Shown in pieces: positions 1 through 11,406 of a stretch of DNA of 64,000 nt (the first letter of the stretch is position 1; every line of letters begins with the position of its first letter). The translations under genes and the position numbers were made by a program. The stretch comes from Uranotaenia lowii (lineage: Eukaryota; Arthropoda; Insecta; Diptera; Culicidae). The notes beneath the pieces are model-generated. The model was given only the letters and a program-made list of their open reading frames with translations. It was not told where the DNA came from and did no database searches. The DNA lies in assembly GCF_029784155.1 (NCBI RefSeq), contig NC_073692.1, positions 161,601,582 to 161,665,581 on the forward strand, read 5' to 3'.

Positions 1-1346
1 GAATACTTCTTCTGTCGTCTGCTACTTCATTTGAAATCAGGAAATGATTGCCCGTGCCAAAAAAAACCCCGTGTAAAAGTTTCGAGTCGATCGTCGCATA
101 ACAACGCAATTATTGCCAAAAAGTTAAACTCCTTTTGGTGGCCTCTAATACAATTTTTGATATCTGAAGTCGATTGTCCGTCTCTGAAAACTACCGTGTG
201 CAAATTTTCATCCCAATCCGATGTATAATAACGACGATATTTCAAAAATATTGTAAGGTTAATATGGACGACCCTATTGCCGGCCCCTTACGCTGAATTC
301 AATACCTAAAATCGATTGATCGTCCCTCAAAACTCTCGTGTACCAATTTCCTTTAAATAGATGTATAATAACGACAATATCGCAAAAACAGTGAATAGTT
401 AAGATGGACGACCCCTTAGGCCGATCCCTGACTTTAATTTGGATAAGTGAATTCAATTGTTTGTCCCAAATAACCCCTAAGTGCCAATGCTATCGAAAAC
501 AAATCATTTCGAAAACACGATTTCTTTATTATGAAAAAGGTTTTTTTTGAGTTTTTTTTTTCATGGGCACGACCACATTGGTCATCAATGACAACTCAAA
601 AGTTAGGAATTGGTCAGTGAAATCGAATTGGATAAAACTCAAAACCTCAAATTTTATTATTTTATCAATTTTCTAATCCCCCATCAATATTCCAATTGAA
701 GCATTAAAATCGCAGCTTTGAACTTATAAACTTTGAATCTAAAAAAATTTTCTTTCTCCATGAGGAATTCCAAAAATATAAAAATGGTTGATCTTCAAAA
801 CCCCCCAGCAGTGGTAAAGAGCACTTTGAAAGCCACTACTATTCTGGTCAATATATTCTCAACAGTCTAGTTGTATTTTTCAATCAAAATGTAGGCTTAT
901 AATTGTATCCAAATATCTCGTACCGGTAGCATGTGCTTTGAACAGTAGAAGGTACAAAAAGCACCCGCCAAAATTTTCACTTTCAAATTTTCAATGCTCA
1001 GCAAGCTTCGATTTGCTATCCAGTACCTACATGTGAGCTCTGGATGGTCGTTTCTAATAGCCTGCCCATGGTGATGGTGAAAATAATCCCGCCAACAAAA
1101 CGGAAACGAAAGTCGGTTCGAAAAATGGGTGCCATGACTTTTGGTTCGTGGGAATAAAACCGTTGTTGTATGGACGACCGCCTTCAAAAGGGGTCATCCG
1201 AAAATCTAAAAACATTTTTCATCATTCCTGGTCCTTATGAGCACCCATGCCAAATTTCAGCTCTCTAGCTCTTAAGGCAGCTGAGCCTTTTGAAGACAAA
1301 CATACAAACGAACAAAAAAACGGAAATTACTTTTTATATATATAGA
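1..1346 (-). mobile_element. Helitron, 5' part, truncated by window start
   Basis: Read on the minus strand, the element would begin with TC at 1346-1345 (TCTATATATATAAAAAG), flanked by A. This is the usual Helitron 5' end, which starts TC and inserts between A and T. The subterminal part ('gaagacaaacatacaaacgaac', 1294-1315) resembles the other Helitron at 56547-58369, which has 'gacagacagacag' at the same place. The segment runs off the left window edge, so its 3' hairpin and CTAG end are not seen. No Rep/helicase coding is visible, so it looks non-autonomous. Inference rests on similarity of ends; moderately sure. Confidence 0.55.
44..500. repeat. Diverged tandem units of ~140 bp in the Helitron
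   Basis: Three to four degraded copies of one unit recur about every 140 bp. Anchors are 'gattgcccgtgcc' (~47), 'gattgtccgtctc' (~172), 'gattgatcgtccc' (~313) and 'caattgtttgtccc' (~454), the middle two followed by 'gatgtataataacgac'. The Helitron at 56547-58369 also has ~150-bp internal repeats in the same relative place, but with a different sequence. Confidence 0.5.
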
Positions 1347-2493
1347 TGATTTTGATCTCTGATAAAAACAACTCTAACATTAACAATATATTAATAGAAA
1401 TTGGACATATACACTAATGAACAATTCAATTAATTGTGAAGTTGTGAAAAAGGATAATACCCGAAATTTGCTGGTAATTTTTAATGATTTGTGATTTTTT
1501 AATCCCGCAAGCTGAATTCAAAACCCAGACATTTTCAATTCAAATAATATGCCAGATTCTTTTCAGATTCCAATCGTTTTTTTTTTATCAAACATATCAA
1601 AGTAGTTCGAATAAGTAGTTACTCAATTAAATTTTTTTAAATCGAATTCACTTATATATTTTAAACGTACTGTAAACTGGGGGAACTTTGATCACCGGGG
1701 TAACTTTGATAAATATGAAATTCTTTCAAATAATCATCATTAACTAAGTCTGAAGTTAAAATATCTGAAAACTGCTTCCTACGTTTGAAAGCCTTCAAAT
1801 TGAGTTTCAAATAGGCTCAACTTGGTATGTAGATGAAGATTTTTTCTATATTTCTTAAAATGTAGTTTTAACGTTTTGAAATATCTGTTTTTTTTTTAGA
1901 AAACTCAGAAACAAACACATCTCCTGATAAATTATTGCATTTAGAAGAAAATAGGTTATTTAATATGAAAGTTTAAATTTTTTCTCTTTCATAGGTATGA
2001 TTTTAATGTTATTTTGATGGTCATTATATGATAATCTTTGGATATTTAAAAAACCAGACATTTTCTATGAGAAAGCTCGAAAAGAACAAATGGCTAACAA
2101 TCCTATCAAATGGTTAAGTTTCAATAAAAAAACAGAACAAAGGACCTAGGCAATTGCATGATGGTAATATTTCATTTGTTTTTGAGGCCAAAAATAATGA
2201 AAAATGTTTATAATTTTTGCTCCTAAATGTATGCGCAACATTGTGCATCTTTTGAAAATATTTGTATTATAAAGAAAAGGTTGAAAAATTCAAATGAGTC
2301 CAAACAAAAAAATACTGTTATTGATGATGTTGATGTTAGCCACTAATGTCATTTGAATATTCTGCTATCAATGATCATGCTTTATACTTCTTACCTCAGA
2401 AAGTATTTTTTAAACTTTTATTTGTTACAAAACAGCAATCCCTTCCAAAATATTCAAAAATGAATTTAAAAAATGATCAATGTTATACAGATA
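1347..2493. other. AT-rich gene-free stretch
   Basis: No coding segment is recognisable. At 1677-1713 two near-copies of 'ggggnaactttgat' lie in direct repeat. This resembles transposon-end sequence common in mosquitoes, but no partner end was found. Confidence 0.5.
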
Positions 2494-4624
2494 GGGTAAA
2501 TGTGCCCAATTTTGGCCCCTAAGGTATGGTTGACTAGATTTCCCATGATTGTAGTCTTCCTGTAATGTGTACCTTCAAAAGTCCTTCGACAAATATGATT
2601 GCTTACTAGCCTGAAATGCAGTAAAAATATGTCTTTGCTTGAAAGCGGTTGATAATTTGAGATAAACCTGATCAAACTATTGATTGAAATGCTCCTTATT
2701 GTAGCCCCCGCGCCTAATTTTGGCCCTTTATAAGTTCCTTAAATTGGCCGTCTCTAGGAAAAACTTGCTTCACTAATACAACAACAGCCCCCACGAATTC
2801 ATTGAAAATATCCCGGAAGGAAGCACATCAATGTTCTGTATTGTTTTCAAAAAGTCGGAAGTGCGAAATGTCAATCAATTTTTATAATTGATATTTGCAT
2901 GTAGAATTATAATCTTACGTAAAAAAGCTTAACTTGTTTATTTCAGTTTGTTTGTGTTTATAATTTCTATTATAAGTTCCAAACTATTGCATTGGTTAAA
3001 ATGAATGTGTTCATTAATCAAGCAAACAAATCGTTTGCTAAATCTTTAACATGCAATCATGATAGATATGTTTCCATTGAAGTTAACAGATTAACATAAG
3101 ATAGTAAATGTTCATATTTTTTTTTATTCCACTCCCATAAAAGGAGGACCGACATTTTAAAAACCATTATGATCGAGGCAAGAAGCAAGCTAAAGCTGAA
3201 ACTTAAGTCAGCGAACGATTCTTTGAATCATACATATCTAATATGTCGCCCTTAGGAATTTTCTAGCAATCGTTTGCGTACACCGGGATAGCAAAACAAG
3301 ACAAACTTTCGCTCACTCTAGCCAGCCTGATAGAAATAGATTGCATCTCACTCATTCGTTTGGAAACTATAGGCAATGGAAGCGAACAATAAATTCAAAA
3401 GCTGGGTGAAATTCAAGCTGCATCCCACTCGCACTCATGCAAAATCATCACCCAAACTCGGCAGCGCTTCTTTCGCATATTCCTTTCCTACAGAGAACAA
3501 ACGTCATCACCTCCTGCTGATGCACAGTGATCTATAATAAAAAACAAACTTGGTCAAAATATTATTTTTGATTTCACATGAAATTGCAAACAATAAAAAT
3601 TAATGTTCGTTTCAACATAGTATTTCAACATTGCAGTGTAATTATTTCCTTAGACAAACATAATATTTAGAGTGTCATAATTTGAGTCTTATAAGAATTC
3701 CTTTCAAAGCGACAGATATGCAGCAAATGTTCATTTTCAATACAAATAAAATTAAATCAAAATACGTTAAACCTCATTTCATCATGTGGAATTTTTTGGG
3801 TATGGATATAGTAACTTCAACATTGAGATCCAAGATATCAATTCGGATTCGGATCTGGTAAATTAATTTACTGAGAGGTAAATTTTATTGAGAAGAAAAG
3901 TTCTCGAAATTTGCCATAAAAGAGCAGCTCAAATTGTAGCATTATAATTCCAACAAAGATGCCAAACACGCTTGAGTCGGCTTGAGAGATCAATAAATTG
4001 ATCATAGTCAAAAATACATTCATGATATTTTTAATTAATTTCAATCATTCATTTTACTTTCGACCGGCTTTTCAATTTCCAGACCACTGTGCACCGTCGG
4101 CCGACGAACGGCCGCCGGCTGCCGACTGCCTGCTGATGTCGTTTTCACACATAGGTACATGCATACTTCTATTTGTGGAATTGCATGCCAAGATTAGGCA
4201 AAAAATATGTTTATATTTTCTTGAATTCTAGATAGAAAATGTACGTTATTAGGAATAAGTTATAATTTTATATTTTTTGCCATGTTTTGCTGCAACCAAC
4301 GGTAATTTTTAACGATTTTTCCGTAAGGAAGTATGATTTTAAAATCAATCCGAAGAAGGCAGATGCACTAGCAAGGTAGGTTCATTTAAGATTTTTTCCG
4401 AAGATCATAATTTTATTTGCAGTTTGTCATGCGAAAAAAAATTATTACGCAGTCATTTGGATTCAATTGTGGACAAATGCTATGCAGAATGTTGCCATAT
4501 GCGATTTCCTTTTATGTTTATTTTTTTTTTTTTCAATTTTAGACGTATGTTTGACAAGGAAATCACCAAAATGCATTTTGGCATGCCAAGATTAGGAGCA
4601 TGCCAAGTTAAGGATCACTTACCC
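2494..4624. mobile_element. Possible pogo/mariner-like DNA transposon
   Basis: The left end GGGTAAATGTGCCC (2494-) and the right end, read inward as GGGTAAGTGATCC (from 4624), match at about 16 of the first 23 positions. Both are flanked by TA (2492-2493 and 4625-4626). Each end has subterminal copies of a 'ttggc' motif, and 'gcatgccaagattagg' occurs at both 4187 and 4581. The length (2.1 kb) suits a pogo-like element, but no transposase motif could be read inside, so it is either very decayed or two unrelated ends. Low confidence. Confidence 0.3.
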
Positions 4625-4689
4625 TACATGATGAAAATAGATAAAACTAGAAAATTAAGGAAGAAAAAAGATAAAATATGACTAAAATA

Positions 4690-5130
4690 TTTAAAATAGC
4701 AATAAATGAGGTACAACAGAATAAAACACTATGCGCAAGAAAGAGCAATATTGAACAAAACAAAATAAAATACATTGAGACCAAACAAGGTAATATAACT
4801 AATAACAAGACAAAATAAGGCATAACTAGTAAAAATATGGTACAAATAGATTAAAATACAAACCAAGATAAATAGAAATAAAACAAAGTAAAAAAAACGA
4901 AAAATCACTTGATAGATCAAAATAATGCAAGAGAGATCAAGATCACATTAAAAAAATCATGATAAAACCAAACATAACTAGATGGAACAAGCCGATACAA
5001 ACTTTTAAGATATTGAATATGATATATGTACAGTACAAAAAAAAAGAAACAAGGCAAACAAAATGTTAAATCTATGTCAAACAGGATTAAACGAATCTGA
5101 ACAAAATAAAACAAAATAAACTATATAAAA
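4690..5130. repeat. A-rich low-complexity tract
   Basis: The plus strand is dominated by variations on 'acaaaataa' and 'agacaaaataagg' with very few other words. Apparent ORFs here on the minus strand are Tyr/Phe/Leu/Ile-rich by-products of composition and should not be taken as genes. Confidence 0.6.
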
Positions 5131-7611
5131 TCAAGAAATGCTATTTCGTAAAAAACAAAATCGATTCATTTTAAATTGTTTCATAACACCAGAAGTTATT
5201 ATCTTAAATAGTTTTGAATATTTTATAAAAAAAATTATAACATTCCAACGCTTTATGATGTGCTTTTCTATAGTTTCCGTTGAAAAACGATAGTACAGCA
5301 TATTGAAAATTTCTTAAAGTTTTCACTAAGAAAAATAAATAATCTTTAAAATATAATGTGTTTTTCAGTCACACAAAATAACTAAATATATTGAAATTTG
5401 TATAAAATATTAAGACCTTGACCAGGCCTTAATTGTCTGATTGTAGATACAAATCCCCATTTGTAAGATACTTATAATCATCAAACCCCAATAAACGCTT
5501 TTTTGATTTTATTAAGTGTCATAATTTCTAATTGTAGTTTGGATTTAAATAGATTGAAATGTTTTACAGTAATGAATCAAATATTTAAAATTGAAATATA
5601 ATAAAATGTTGTTGTCTTATATATTTGGTTTATCAGCGATAATTTATGACTTAAATTAGGTTTCTTTAACGGGTAATAAATGTGAAAAAACACAGTTGGA
5701 TTTTTTGGTCTAAATGCTTGAAATTGAAACAGTCCATACCGTGCATGAATGTTTTATTCCCGGTATGTTTGTTTTTAAATTCACATATTCGAGATAAGGA
5801 GTGAATTCGTTTTTTTTTTCAAATCAAGACTTCTTTTGATTACGTTTGTTGTTTCCTGAATCTTAACCTTAAAAATAACTTAATTTTTTTGAATTTGGTC
5901 GAAGTAATAAAAAATTAAGCCGATTGTCCTCCTTCGGCACAAAAACAACATATTTGACTTTTTATCTCCCTAACACCGTTTTTTGCGCAATGGCACGATT
6001 ACAGATCCAACTCAAACACAGAATTTGTTTTGTGGGGAGCTATTGAAGTGCTTTACAGCGAAAACGGTTGCATTTGAAGATAGTCTTCAAGGTTTTTTTT
6101 GTCATTCATCGTGTCAATCGTTATGAAAGTCTGAGTAATTTGCAGTTTCCACAGATCGTTAGCCTCCTCTAGGACTAGACATCAATTTTTTCCTTCTTGT
6201 TTATCTCCAGGAAATACAGGCGATACTTGTTAACGAATAGTTTCTGGTTGGAAACCTGCCATGTGCTCGCTAAAGAGTTCGTTTTGCTGTTCATTACGAC
6301 ATTTTTCAAAATATCTCCCCACAAACAGTACAATTTTGCGCACGATTTGAACGCCGTTTTTGTTTATTTTACCGGTATGCGACTTTTATACTTTGTTGAA
6401 ATGAAGTCAGGCCTATTTATACGTCAGCTAGACAAACCAGTTAGAAAAAAATAATTTTTTTTCATCACTTCCTCTTTTCATTTTTTTTTTTTTTTGGATT
6501 GAGCTTGACAAAAACTCTCACATTCCTCTTACTTCTTGGATTCAATTGTCTTCACTTTTATTCAAATTTTAGCTTACTATTGAGTCCTCTAGGACTTCTT
6601 AAACAATGTACCATGAGAACTTTGGTCGAAAAGTTTATTTACAGCTGTTTTTGGATCTCCCACTGGGACTTTTCTGGATTTTTCTCGATTCTGCCAGAAA
6701 TATTTTGTCAATAAACTTCAGTATTTGATGCTTTCTCAAAGAACACTTGACCAAATTTTTAACACGTACACATTACTTTATTAGGTGGCTTCACTGAAAA
6801 TTTCATCAATTTACATAGATACATTAAAAAGACCTTCTGAATTATTTAACCGATAAAGGGAAAAAACAATGCCATCTGTCGCATTTTCAATCAAAATGAT
6901 TGCTGCTATTAGGTGGCGGTACAATAACAAGACAGATTTTTGGGTTGGTCGTATTGGAATTATGTTTATAGAGTAAACAAATTTAAAAATATTGAAATTA
7001 AAAGTTTAGTCATTATAGCCATAAAGGGGTAGTAAATTAGATTACATGCACTCAGATTCTTTCATTCCAAATCAATAAATTTATGACATAAACACAAAAG
7101 ATCAGCTATCTTTTTTTACTCTACATCACCTCACAATAAAACGGTATATTATTAGTTTTTCGAGAACGAACAAAAAGTGTACATTTAAAAAACCGATAAA
7201 ATACGACCGATGAGTTGAGGAAATCTTCCAGATATAACTGAAAAAAAAACAAGACAGGGCAAAACTTGCAAATAACAAAAACTTTCTGAAAAAAGGCACT
7301 ATTTTTGATTATAAACGAACAATAATTGAATATTCAGCCTAAGTTTGTGAACAAATGGTGTTTGATTTTTTGTTAGATTTTGCAAATATGTTCGGAAATC
7401 TCAAGCACGTTTTTCTCGATTGGAGCTAACTGCTGGTTTCGCCCTTATGAAATGCTACGCTAGTCGTTTTCTTTAACATGAGGTTTGACAGCTCTACACG
7501 CTGGTGGCGACATCTCTCTTTAAAATAGCTTCATCCATCGATCCATTACAAAAGAATTCACATTTTCAAAAATGATGGCAAGTTCTAGAGAAACATGACC
7601 TATCAAAGCTT
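5131..7611. other. AT-rich gene-free stretch
   Basis: About 2.5 kb of AT-rich sequence without recognisable coding, RNA gene or paired transposon ends. Short ORFs at 6197-6454 and 6499-6714 have Phe/Leu-rich translations with no family signature and are judged chance frames. Confidence 0.5.
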
Positions 7612-7665
7612 ATAAGCCGTAAATATCATGAATTTTTCGAATAAAACATATAACAGCTCACCGAC

Positions 7666-8174
7666 GGGACTTGAACCCGCATTTTCCGTCCCGAATGGAA
7701 AAACATTGTGAAAAAACTATGAATTTCATTTTCACATTACCATGGATTCTATGGTTGACACTATAAATACCATGGTACAAGAAACGATGAATGCATTGTA
7801 AAATTCATCGTTTTTGACAGTGAAATTCATGGTTTAGACCAAATTTACCATGAAAAAAGGGGGTTGTTTAGCAACTTAACCCAAATCATACGCAAACACT
7901 TGACGGTTATTTTTGCCAAAAAATCATCGAATAATGTTGATACCGACCGAAATTTTTGTAAGCAAAACAAAATCGCCGCGCTGGCTGTCAAACCCCTACA
8001 CGAAAAATTGGAGATGTGTAAATTTTTGTACTAAAAGCTAGGATGTACTTTTTACCATGAAGTACATGATCACCTTCGAATTCATTGAAAAATGAATGTA
8101 ATACCATGGTTCCTGCTATTCGGGGTTTTAGTACAAAGGCGGCGCGTTAGCCAATTGCACCACGGTAAACATGG
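7666..8174 (-). repeat. tRNA-derived SINE head, split by an insertion
   Basis: On the minus strand, 8174-8126 carries a box-A-like stretch (GTGGTGCAATTGGCTAACGC) and 7689-7666 carries a box-B-like stretch (GGGTTCAAGTCCCG). In the related copy at 15737-15800 the two are separated by only a few bases. Here 435 bp of another element sits between them. The two parts resemble the A and B boxes of a RNA polymerase III promoter. It is a SINE or a tRNA pseudogene rather than a functional tRNA. Confidence 0.55.
7690..8124. mobile_element. MITE inserted in the tRNA-like SINE
   Basis: Ends are CCCGAATGG (7690) and CTATTCGGG (8124), inverted copies of one another over the first 7 bases, each flanked by GT (7688-7689 and 8125-8126). 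The uninterrupted relative at 15737-15800 marks the empty site. The interior contains at least six 'accatg/catggt' palindromes, for example 'taccatggtac' at 7779. No coding. The family is not identified, and the 2-bp target duplication may be coincidental. Confidence 0.5.
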
Positions 8175-8881
8175 CGACAAGCCTACTAATGATCTCTCTG
8201 TTGTTTCTTTATCACCACACATCGACACGGGATTTTAGCCGAGCGACCATGCTCGTTCGATTCATGATATTTACGGCTTATGTTCTTTTTTTCATTTTAA
8301 ATTTAATTCAGACACCTCTCGGACAGGCTTTCTGAGGCTGAATCATAAAATTCTTATGATTCGGTAATGTGGATGTCTAATTTTTAAGTTAAATGACTCC
8401 TTTTAATCAATGTTTTGCATTATATGTCTGTGAAATTTCTCAAAATTGTATCACACATAATACAAGTTAACAAAATTCACATTTTGCCTAAGTGCAAAGA
8501 ATCTCAGAACTGATTTTGACTTATTCAGGGGCGCTGAATCCAAATATGTGTTCAATTATTTTTTTGTCAGCTCTAGTTTTCGAGATAATTTAAAAAAATA
8601 GGTAAAAAATAAGTTTCAATGTATGTCCTTTTTTTTTGACAAAACAGATAAATACAAATACTTATTGACTCAATGATCAACTTTTAATAAAATTACAAGT
8701 AATTTAGAATTCTGAAAAAAGATATGGAAGTTTCCTTCTTGTTATCCAAACCTGCAAAAACTGGGAATTTCGACGTGCAAATCAAGTTATTGATATATCA
8801 TGTTTTGGTTAAGTAGGTGCTATTTCATGATAATTAACAATCTTTCGTAAAAAAAATCGGGAATTTAATTTAATTTGAGAT

Positions 8882-8935
8882 TAGCTCCGCGGGCCGCACA
8901 AACATGCCTCGAGGGCCGCAGGTTGCTCACCCCTG
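8882..8935. mobile_element. hAT-type terminal fragment
   Basis: Read inward from 8935 on the minus strand: CAGGGGTGAGCAACCTGCGG, then further 'ggcc/gcggcc' words. This matches the widespread hAT terminus CAGGGGTGGGCAAAC.GCGGCC. The opposite end was not found; a 'caggggcg' at 8526 was tested, but its 8-bp flank does not match. Probably a fragment. Confidence 0.4.
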
Positions 8936-8950
8936 TCATAGACGATTCTA

Positions 8951-9960
8951 CACGGAAAATAATAAAAAGGTAAAATTTACCGAGTTAGCAAAGGTGAACG
9001 CTCGTGAAAGCCAAAAAGGTAACTTCTACCTCTTCGAGGTGAAACTCACCTCACAGCGAGGTAAAATTTACCTGAATCGAGGATGGAAAAAAGGTACAAT
9101 TCACCGAGGAAAAAGGTGAATCCAAAAAAGGTAAATCTTACCTCGTAGCGAGGTGAAGTTCACCTGAATTGAGCTGAATAAAAAAGTATAATTCACCTAG
9201 AAAAAAAGGTAAAACCAAATAAGGTGAAACTTACCTCGTAGCGAGGTGAAGTTGACCTGGATTGAGCTAAACAAAACGGTACTATTCTTCTCGAAAAAAA
9301 GTGACTATTCGCCGAATCCGTTTATTGAGGTTAAGCTGTTTTGTCGTTCAGAAGGGAAGTTTTGTTTCGTGCCAATATGGAAAAATCGGAACAGAATGGT
9401 AAGTTTTTTCTTAGCTTTTATTTAGTTGTGCTGGTTCTCATCATAATAATTTGCTTTTGTTTCAGATCGGCCCAGCTTCGAGGTGTATTCCACGTCATCC
9501 TCCAGATATCATTCCGGAAAAGCCGGACCTGACTGGATAAGTCGCCATTATGGAAGAACGAGAAGCCGAATTGCCACGAGCCTGGCGAAAAAAGGACTTA
9601 CCTCAATAATTTTTCAACAAGGTAATATATTTAAAAAATAATATAATGAATTGTCCATATTTATTTATAAAATAAATATAAATTTTTCAATGGATTTTGT
9701 TTTCATTTTTATTGAAGAAACCAACCAAACCAACTAGCATTTACCTTTCAAATCAGTGAATGGGAAAACGATATTATTTACTATTTTGCTAGGTGAATGC
9801 GAAAAAGGTAAAATTTACCATTTTGCTAGGTGAATTGAAAAAAGGTAAGATTTACCTTTTTGCTAGGTGAATGAAAAAAAGGTAAAATTTACCTCGAAAG
9901 AGGGGTGGAAAAAAATCACCTCGCAAAAAGGTAAATTTTACCTTTTTTTTATTTTCCGTG
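8951..9960. mobile_element. TA-flanked TIR element packed with GGTAAAATTTACC palindromes
   Basis: Ends are CACGGAAAATAATAAAAAGG (8951) and its inverse ending ATTTTCCGTG (9960), flanked by TA on both sides (8949-8950, 9961-9962), as in Tc1/mariner-type insertion. The outer ~350 bp on the left and ~220 bp on the right are built from roughly 20 short palindromes of the form GGTRAANNTTYACC (for example 8970, 9061, 9145, 9808, 9882), often separated by 'cgaggtgaa' or 'ctaggtgaa'. The middle (9340-9640) is different in composition and holds a small two-exon gene-like structure, annotated separately. No transposase was recognised. Ends and TA are seen directly; the function of the palindromes is unknown. 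Confidence 0.65.
9377..9641 (+). CDS. Two-exon mini-gene (65 aa) inside the TIR element, function unknown
   Basis: Predicted as join(9377-9398, 9466-9641). Exon 1 starts at the first ATG after an in-frame stop at 9332-9334 and ends at a canonical donor (G|GTAAGT, 9399). The 67-bp intron has a pyrimidine-rich 3' end and acceptor TTTCAG (9460-9465). Joining restores a frame of 65 codons to TAA at 9639-9641. Exon 2 is about half G+C, richer than the surrounding DNA, as expected for coding, and encodes a basic Ser/Arg-rich peptide (RPSFEVYSTSSSRYHSGKAG near its start). A second GT donor-like site (caag|GTAATA, 9622) follows, so there could be a further exon; AATAAA occurs soon after. I do not recognise the protein. 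It may be a captured host exon pair or the decayed product of the element itself. Confidence 0.35.
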
Positions 9961-9962
9961 TA

Positions 9963-10925
9963 TTACAATCAATAATTGTATTCAGTGCTGTGCGATCTTA
10001 GCTAACTATTTACTGTACTGTTAAACAATTCGACAATTTGCAGATTGTTTAAATTCCATTATACGATGTCCTTACAATTACTGTACGACCTTTCATGGGA
10101 ATAATATGTCATCATAGATCGCAAGCATGAAAGATTGCTCAACCCAAGCAACCAAAAGTCTCATATCTACTTAAACTCGTGCCTCCAAAGTTCGAATTTC
10201 GTTGAACCAAGGTTCCAAAGGGAATTGGTACCGAATTTTCTCGAATGTGAGCATAAAAGTTATAAAAGGTTCCTCAAATAGCCTTCTATGGGCTTGAACT
10301 TCCAAAAAGTTCCTCAAATTGCCTTCTACGAACTTCAAGTTCCAAGAAGTTCCTCGAATTGCCTTTTTTGTGACATGTCAATCGCATCATTCAGAATAAA
10401 AGTTACAAACTGGGTCTCAAACAGCCTTCTATGGACTCGAAGTTCCAAAAAGTTCCTCAAATAGCCTTTTTTGAGACATGTCCGCCATTTGATGATTATG
10501 AAATGTGAACGAACATCACAAAAGGGCATATAATAAATAAATCATTTTTTAGTGCTTGAAAGTTGTTGAAACGTATAATTTATATTTAAACTTCAACTCA
10601 GAACAACATAAAGCTAACTCGCAAATGATTGTTTTTGAAAATTTTGACTTTACAAAATTTCGCCCAACTGTATTTACTTACCACGAATTTATCACACATT
10701 GAAAGCCAGTTGAAGCAATTCATAAATTTAATATCAAGGTAAACTCAAGAATTTGTATAATTTTATGCTTAACAGTTATAAACATGGAATTTCATTTTTT
10801 AAACCGATATTATTTTAACCGATGATTGATTTATATGCCGTTGGCTGGCTGGCCGCTGGCTGCCCTTGTGGGTATTCTAGGAAGCTTATAATCACTTCGA
10901 ATTTTAGCTGCCGGTAAGGCAACAT
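9963..10925. repeat. Gene-free stretch with ~60-bp tandem repeats (10262-10470)
   Basis: Within 10262-10470 the phrase 'agttcctcaaatngccttctatgg...cttgaagttccaaaa' recurs about four times with changes, period 55-65 bp. The stretch begins near 'acccaagcaaccaaaagtc' (10144), which resembles a MITE end, but the partner end was not found. No coding is supported. Confidence 0.5.
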
Positions 10926-10992
10926 CTAGGCGTAGCGTCGTGGCAGCGTGTTTGGCTATCATCTCGGAGGATCGGGTTCAAATCTGGTACCA
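10925..10992 (+). repeat. tRNA-like SINE head
   Basis: 'gcgtcgtggcagcgtgtttggc' (10935-) looks like a degenerate box A region, and 'gggttcaaatct' (10974-) fits box B (GGTTCRANNCY), at tRNA-like spacing. Probably a tRNA-derived SINE head. It directly precedes the dispersed repeat starting at 11032, which may be part of the same element. Confidence 0.4.
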
Positions 10993-11031
10993 GGACTATT
11001 CTTTTCCATTAGGTTGTTTGATTGCTTGAGT

Positions 11032-11406
11032 AAGCGAATCAAGTTATTGAGTAGCAGAACTGACGTGCGTGCTGGCATGTATCGAACAAAGTTAAAAACA
11101 AAGCAATTAAGTAAGATCAATTGAGAGAGTTGATGGGAGGAATAAAGATGGATGCCGAGAAACCGGCAGCACCACATGGGCTGGTGGTGACCCAAAGTAA
11201 GAGAGGAGAGGAGAATTTTTTTTTCGTTTTTGCTGATTAAACATTTACATGTGGGCTGAATAGAAGGCCGTTCAAATCTGTAATGGAGCTTCAAAGTGTC
11301 AATAAGAACTTAAATTTTGAGCTGAATAAAACGAACTTCAGCACATTGATTATGCTGATTAAGCTGTGTTCGACCTTTTTAACGAGACTTTTGGTTGCCT
11401 GGGAAT
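11032..11406 (+). repeat. Dispersed 375-bp repeat, copy A
   Basis: Nearly the same sequence occurs in the same orientation at 31052-31419, from 'aagcgaatcaa' through 'gaccgccgagaaacc'-like and 'cagcaccacatgggctggtg' blocks to 'acgagacttttggttgc'. Differences are scattered substitutions and short indels. Flanks differ, so this is a transposed family, not a local duplication. Apparent ORFs on either strand are interrupted or unlike any family I know. Confidence 0.8.

Larger units (their letters stand above)
7612..8281. mobile_element. Composite element bounded by a perfect 22-bp inverted repeat
   Basis: ATAAGCCGTAAATATCATGA... at 7612-7633 is repeated exactly in inverse at 8260-8281. Inside lies a tRNA-like sequence on the minus strand, itself interrupted by a second TIR element (7690-8124). 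Without that insertion the outer unit is about 235 bp, a typical MITE size. Whether the outer inverted repeat is a transposon terminus or only a palindromic flank is not settled. Confidence 0.45.

Noticed and set aside
4729..5114. Two adjoining minus-strand ORFs rich in Phe, Tyr, Leu, Ile resembling membrane proteins
   Set aside because: They translate an A-rich low-complexity tract; the hydrophobic look comes from composition.
6197..6714. Plus-strand ORFs of 85 and 71 codons
   Set aside because: No domain or family wording, AT-biased composition, no splice or promoter context.
8526..8935. Pairing 'caggggcg' at 8526 with the hAT end at 8935 as one element
   Set aside because: The 8-bp flanks (gacttatt and tcatagac) do not match and the ends agree for only a few bases.
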